In this document: in pieces, positions 41,465-45,187 of the stretch
How the letters are laid out: each line of letters opens with the position of its first letter
How positions within the stretch are numbered: position 1 is the stretch's first letter
Origin: Deltaproteobacteria bacterium
GTDB taxonomy: Bacteria; Myxococcota_A; Polyangia; JACPQR01
Reading direction: 5' to 3'
DNA length: 45,187 nucleotides
Assembly: GCA_016190375.1 (NCBI GenBank)
Contig: JACPQR010000247.1
Span: forward strand, 1-45,187
Notes under the pieces: generated by a model
Told to the model about the DNA's origin: nothing
The model's input: the letters and a program-made list of their open reading frames with translations, nothing else
Database searches by the model: none
Position numbers and translations under genes: made by a program

Positions 41465-43216
41465 TCAGAACAGCGGCACGTCGCCAGCGTCCTCGGGCAG
41501 CTCGTCGTCACCGATGGAGTCCGTGTGGTCGTAGCCGAGTTGGCCATCTTCATTGCGACCCCAGCAACGAATAGCGCCGCCGTCGAGCAGAGCGCACGCG
41601 TGGTAATCGCCCAAAGCGATTGCCTCCACGACGCCGCCTACCGCGGAATCCGCTGGGGGCATTTCGTCTGGGTCGTCACCGATATGCGCTGCATGACCCT
41701 GCCCGAGCATGCCGTATTCGTTTGCGCCCCAGCAGCTTACGGCTCCGGTATCGAGGAGCGCGCAGCTGTGAAACTTGCCCACCGCGACCGCCGTCGCTAT
41801 CCCTCCGATCGCCACGTCGGCCGGGGGCATCTGCCCTTCGAACTCGCCGACATTTTCGTTCGAGCCGTATCCCAGCCGTCCCCATTGCCCCATGCCCCAG
41901 CACCTGACAGCACCAGAATCCAAGAGTGCGCAGGTGTGCCACCACCTCGCGGCGAGGTTCTGAACGGTACCGCCGACGTCGACGTCACCAGCGCTCGCTG
42001 GGTTCTCGTTGTCGCCGATGATGTCCGTGTTCTCGTAGCCTAGCTGCCCACTACCGCCAGCACCCCAGCACCGCACAGCCCCTGAGGCTCGGACCGCACA
42101 TGTGCGCCCGTTGGCGGCCGAGACCGATTCGACGGCCCACCCGACATCGACGTCGCCCAGGTTCTGCATCTCGTCTTCTTCATCGCCGATTGTGTCCGTG
42201 TTGCCATAGCCGAGTTCCCCGTATTGCGATTGCCCCCAGCAGCACACGGCGCCACCCGTCAGAACGGCGCACGTATGCCGGCCACCGGTGGAGATGGAGT
42301 CGACCAGCCCGCCAACCTCAACATCGGCCGGGGGCATCTCGTCGGCCCCGTCGCCGATGGAGAGCACGTTCTCGTATCCGAGCTGGCCGTAGTCCGAGAG
42401 TCCCCAGCAGCGTACGGTCCCGCCCTCGAGGAGGGCGCAGGTGTGAAGCATGCCTGCGGACACGGCTTGAGCTCTGCCCCCGACGTCGACATCCGCAGGC
42501 GGCATCGTTCCGTCACGATCCCCGACGTTTTCGGTGTTGCCGTACCCGAGCTGGCCGTTGGCCCCGTAACCCCAGCACCGCAGCGTGCCCGTGCGAAGGA
42601 GAGCGCAGGTGTGGGCGGCTCCTGCCGAAAGCGAGATGACTCGCGTGGGGATGCAGTCCGCATCGCAGCCGTCGTTGTCGGTCGTTCCCCCGTCGTCGCA
42701 GGTCTCGCTCGGGTCGTCGACCACGCCGTCGCCGCACCGTGCCGCCGCGCAGTTGGTCCGGCAGGCATTCGGGTCCACGTCGCTGTTGGCGGCGCCGGCG
42801 TCGCAGGCCTCGCCGTCGTCCTGCACGTTGTCGCCACAAGAGGGGTTCATGCAGGTCGAGCGGCAGGCGTTCGGCTCGAAATCGTCGTTGTCGTCGCCTT
42901 GGTCGCACTCTTCCCCGGGATCCAAAGCGCGGTCGCCGCAGAAGCCCTCGCCATCGCCCTCGCCTTCGCCTTCGCCTTCGCCCTCGCCTTCGCCTTCGCC
43001 CTCGCCCTCGCCCTCGCCTTCGCCCTCGCCTTCGCCTTCGCCCTCGCCCTCGCCCTCGCCTTCACCCTCACCGCCGCCGTCGGCGGGTCCTGCGTCGTCT
43101 TCGACGCAGCGAGGCCCGGCAACCTTGTGCGAGCCGGCAGGACACGCGGGATCGCCGCAGCCGCCTGCCAGCATCGTGAGGGAGAACAACCAAGCGACCA
43201 GATTCCTGCGGTCCAT
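41465..43216 (-). CDS. Lipoprotein with Gly-Glu tract, Myxo-type Cys-rich repeats and RCC1 propeller
   Basis: The 583-residue protein starts at an ATG with AAGGTGAG upstream; an open frame extends to 43714 but has no signal. The lipobox gives Cys20 (LAGGC). Then come a Gly-Glu tract (about 48-92), three Cys-rich repeats of the CGDxxxDxGExCDxGxxN type known from myxobacterial surface proteins (about 93-185), and about seven RCC1 repeats (HTCALLxxGxxRCWGxGxxGQLGYGxTxxIGD), which should form a beta-propeller. It is a surface-anchored protein, with probable binding or adhesion function by inference. Confidence 0.87.
   Translation of the reverse strand: MDRRNLVAWLFSLTMLAGGCGDPACPAGSHKVAGPRCVEDDAGPADGGGEGEGEGEGEGEGEGEGEGEGEGEGEGEGEGEGEGEGEGDGEGFCGDRALDPGEECDQGDDNDDFEPNACRSTCMNPSCGDNVQDDGEACDAGAANSDVDPNACRTNCAAARCGDGVVDDPSETCDDGGTTDNDGCDADCIPTRVISLSAGAAHTCALLRTGTLRCWGYGANGQLGYGNTENVGDRDGTMPPADVDVGGRAQAVSAGMLHTCALLEGGTVRCWGLSDYGQLGYENVLSIGDGADEMPPADVEVGGLVDSISTGGRHTCAVLTGGAVCCWGQSQYGELGYGNTDTIGDEEDEMQNLGDVDVGWAVESVSAANGRTCAVRASGAVRCWGAGGSGQLGYENTDIIGDNENPASAGDVDVGGTVQNLAARWWHTCALLDSGAVRCWGMGQWGRLGYGSNENVGEFEGQMPPADVAIGGIATAVAVGKFHSCALLDTGAVSCWGANEYGMLGQGHAAHIGDDPDEMPPADSAVGGVVEAIALGDYHACALLDGGAIRCWGRNEDGQLGYDHTDSIGDDELPEDAGDVPLF
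42945..43070 (-). repeat. Hexamer minisatellite encoding Gly-Glu repeats
   Basis: 21 tandem units of CC(C/T/A)TC(G/A) on the plus strand encode a (Gly-Glu)n linker in the RCC1 lipoprotein. One unit codes Asp instead of Glu. The 6-base unit keeps frame on expansion or contraction, so length can vary without breaking the gene. Confidence 0.85.
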
Positions 43217-43311
43217 GCTCACCTTGACCTCCGGGGACACGCGAAGCGGGCGACTCGTCGCGCCTTCATGTGCGGTTGCTGCCCGACAGGATGCGACCCT
43301 GCGATCCACGG

Positions 43312-44841
43312 CTACTGCTGCTCCCCGCTGCCTTCCGTGAGGCGGAGCACGAGGGCCGTCGCGAGGCCGACGGCGCCGCTCGCCGTGAGGATCAGCCCGG
43401 CGGGGGCGTTCGTGGCGAACGGCTCGCCCGGGACTGCCGGACAGAGCGGGTGGTCGCCGTAGTCGCAGCCGTCGAGGAGAAGCAGGCCGACGCCCAGGCC
43501 CGATGCGAGGACGCCGGCAGCCGACAGGAGCCAGAACAGCGGACCGTGGAACGTCGTGGGGTGGCCCGATGACGGCACCACGAGCGCGGCGATTCCGCCG
43601 AGGACGAGGCTCGTGCCACCGGTCGCCAGCAGCACGGCAGGCGTTCCGGTGTCGTTCGCCGAATCTGCCAGATCGAAGTGCTCCTGGGCCGTCCCCGCGA
43701 CCTGGGCATTCCACGCATCCTCGCGCGCGCTTTGAACGAGAGCCAGGCCCGAGACCGCGGCGGCGGCGCCAAGACCCAGCGAGGCCCAGGCCCCGATATC
43801 ACGGAACCATGGGGTAGGGGAGGGCGGAGTCGGCTCGGGCCGGCCGTCCTCCGGCGCCGCACGCATGTTGGCCCACGCGACCGCCGCCGTCTCTCCCTCG
43901 CCCCATCGATCGATCCGCGGCGAGCCCGCACGGATTGCCTGGATCGCGACCCGCTGGCCTCTCCGCTCGACGAGCAGAGTCTCGGGCGATCCGAGATCGC
44001 GCGCCAGGGCCGCCGCGACCCGGCGCGCGGATCGGCCTCGCGCGATCCAGGGGAGGCGATCGGCGTGCAGCGCCTGTGCGGCCTCGAAATCGATCTCGAC
44101 CTGCTGGCGACCGGCCTGCAGGTTCGCTCGTCGAACACCGGACAAGCGGCCGTCGCACCGGACCTGAAACGTGTGGTCGCCAGGGTAGATGGTGCCCTCC
44201 CACGGGCTGGTCCCCGCCTCCTGGCCGTTGCAGAGGACGTGACAGCCCGAAGGCCGCGTCTCGACGTTCACCTGCGCCATCGGCGCGGCGTCCATCTCGG
44301 CCTTGACCTCGTCGTAGAGCCGGATGAGATCAGGCGAGAACTGCGCGAGCATCGGGCGGCGGCTCGGAAAGAGGCGGATCACGCGCCGGAGCACGTCGCG
44401 CGCCTGGACCTCGTCGCGCAGGTACCGGAGCGTCACCGCCAGGATCATCGACGCCTCGAAGAGAGCGGTCGCGGTCCGCTGGTCCATTCCCACGACGTCG
44501 ATGGCCTCCGCAAGCGCGGTGCTCGCTCGGGTGAGCTTGTCGACCGCCTCCGGGAAGCGGTTCTCATAAAAGCCCTCGATCCCTTGCTCGACGGTCGTCA
44601 GGAGTGCCTCCAGGCCCGATCGGTCAGACTCCCGCGCTGGTCGCAGAATACGGTCGTCGATTTCCCGTGAGAGGTCGGACCCGGAAAGCCCCCCTCCGCC
44701 CGTCACGCGGTCTGCGGCGTCGACGAGCGCCGTGTCGGCTGGCTCGCGGTCGGAGAGCTCGATGATGATGAGCTGGCGGTTCTGCGCCCTGGCGCCGGGC
44801 GCGATCGTGAGGACGGCAAGCACCATCGCCCACCGGAGCAT
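43312..44841 (-). CDS. PEGA-domain protein with C-terminal membrane segments
   Basis: The 509-residue protein starts at an ATG that gives a signal peptide (LRWAMVLAVLTIAPGARAQ, cleavage near residue 20); a longer frame upstream lacks support. A helical, TPR-like region lies at about 75-180 (ENRFPEAVDKLTRASTALAEA, DEVQARDVLRRVIRLFP). Residues 188-252 are a PEGA beta domain (VNVETRPSGCHVLCNGQEAGTSPWEGTIYPGDHTF). The C-terminal part has four hydrophobic segments (about 355-505), two of them joined by a Cys-containing loop. This is a common myxobacterial architecture for periplasmic/inner-membrane surface-assembly proteins. The exact role is unknown. Confidence 0.82.
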   Translation of the reverse strand: MLRWAMVLAVLTIAPGARAQNRQLIIIELSDREPADTALVDAADRVTGGGGLSGSDLSREIDDRILRPARESDRSGLEALLTTVEQGIEGFYENRFPEAVDKLTRASTALAEAIDVVGMDQRTATALFEASMILAVTLRYLRDEVQARDVLRRVIRLFPSRRPMLAQFSPDLIRLYDEVKAEMDAAPMAQVNVETRPSGCHVLCNGQEAGTSPWEGTIYPGDHTFQVRCDGRLSGVRRANLQAGRQQVEIDFEAAQALHADRLPWIARGRSARRVAAALARDLGSPETLLVERRGQRVAIQAIRAGSPRIDRWGEGETAAVAWANMRAAPEDGRPEPTPPSPTPWFRDIGAWASLGLGAAAAVSGLALVQSAREDAWNAQVAGTAQEHFDLADSANDTGTPAVLLATGGTSLVLGGIAALVVPSSGHPTTFHGPLFWLLSAAGVLASGLGVGLLLLDGCDYGDHPLCPAVPGEPFATNAPAGLILTASGAVGLATALVLRLTEGSGEQQ

Positions 44842-45052
44842 CGCTGACGAGTAACACGGCTTCGGGCGTCCGAGGTAGCGCCACGGCGCATCGCGCGTGG
44901 GGAAGGCGTCGTGGTCGCCGGCGGGGCGCTGTGGGTAGGCTTCAGACCTGGCGAAGTGGCGCCAGATCGCCGGCGATCGCCACCTGTCAGCTCGGAATCC
45001 CCGCGGAGATCCGGCGCTCGGCGCCGGCACGCCCCGTGCTGCGCCCGGTTTA

Positions 45053-45187
45053 GTGATCTCCAGCGACCGCGCGGCGCGACTGCTCTTCCACGATCGTCCC
45101 GCCGCTCTCGAGCGAATCGCCCAAGCGGCGATCGGGGAGCGCCGACTGGTCGTGACGCTGGAGGCGCTGGACGATCCAGGCCTCGAC
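45053..45187 (+). CDS. Partial unknown gene at right edge
   Basis: An open frame begins at a GTG (45053) and runs 45 codons to the window end without a stop, with the GC-rich third positions seen in the real genes here. It reads VISSDRAARLLFHDRPAALERIAQAAIGERRLVVTLEALDD. It is divergent from the PEGA gene with a 211-base gap. There is no clear ribosome-binding site. It is too short to assign. Confidence 0.4.
   Translation, partial: MISSDRAARLLFHDRPAALERIAQAAIGERRLVVTLEALDDPGLD

Overview
The window is about 45 kb of very GC-rich DNA with dense coding and strong G/C bias at third codon positions. Several gene types point to a myxobacterium-like organism (Myxococcota/Polyangia or a relative): large lipoproteins built from parallel beta-helix repeats, a lipoprotein with Myxo-type cysteine-rich repeats, a Gly-Glu tract and RCC1 repeats, a PEGA-domain protein, and a complete Pho regulon. 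This assignment is inferred from gene content, not from a marker gene. No rRNA, tRNA or CRISPR array was seen.

Region 1 (1-7031) holds two tandem paralogous beta-helix lipoprotein genes. The first is cut by the window edge. The second is split by a 3.7-kb Mu/Tn7-superfamily transposon (2615-6331) with 25-bp inverted ends, a DDE transposase, an AAA ATPase, a zinc-ribbon protein and a 100-aa accessory protein. A 6-bp target duplication (TGATGG) flanks it, and removing the element restores one open frame of about 747 codons. Region 2 (7032-7640) is nearly empty apart from an enoyl-CoA hydratase fragment.

Region 3 (7640-17744, minus strand) is a Pho regulon: porin, pstS, pstC, pstA, pstB and a phoU gene fused to an arsenate-reductase domain, with the phoB-phoR pair further upstream. 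Direct repeats of GTGACG spaced 11 bp apart lie in front of the porin, pstS and phoB. Two toxin-antitoxin modules sit between the two Pho operons. Region 4 (17891-20916) holds an alkylation-repair pair (Ada-AlkA fusion and Ogt), a third toxin-antitoxin pair and the relic of a nucleotidyltransferase module.

Region 5 (20918 to about 39492) is the most unusual part and looks like an undescribed biosynthetic cluster. A plus-strand arm encodes a PaaK-like adenylate-forming enzyme, an ATP-grasp ligase, a B12-radical SAM protein fused to a second PaaK-like domain, and a GNAT/FemAB-like acyltransferase. A facing minus-strand arm encodes two more radical SAM proteins (one of RiPP-maturation type), a second GNAT/FemAB-like protein and a decayed GT-C-type membrane glycosyltransferase. 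A large GT-C-like membrane protein with repeated extracellular beta domains flanks one side. A GMC oxidoreductase with a small Tat-type partner flanks the other. My inference is activation and transfer of a radical-SAM-modified acyl or aminoacyl group onto a surface glycan, lipid or peptide; no precursor peptide was found.

Region 6 (39502-45187) holds an exported alkaline-phosphatase-superfamily phosphodiesterase, the RCC1 lipoprotein, the PEGA-domain protein, and the probable start of one more gene at the right edge.
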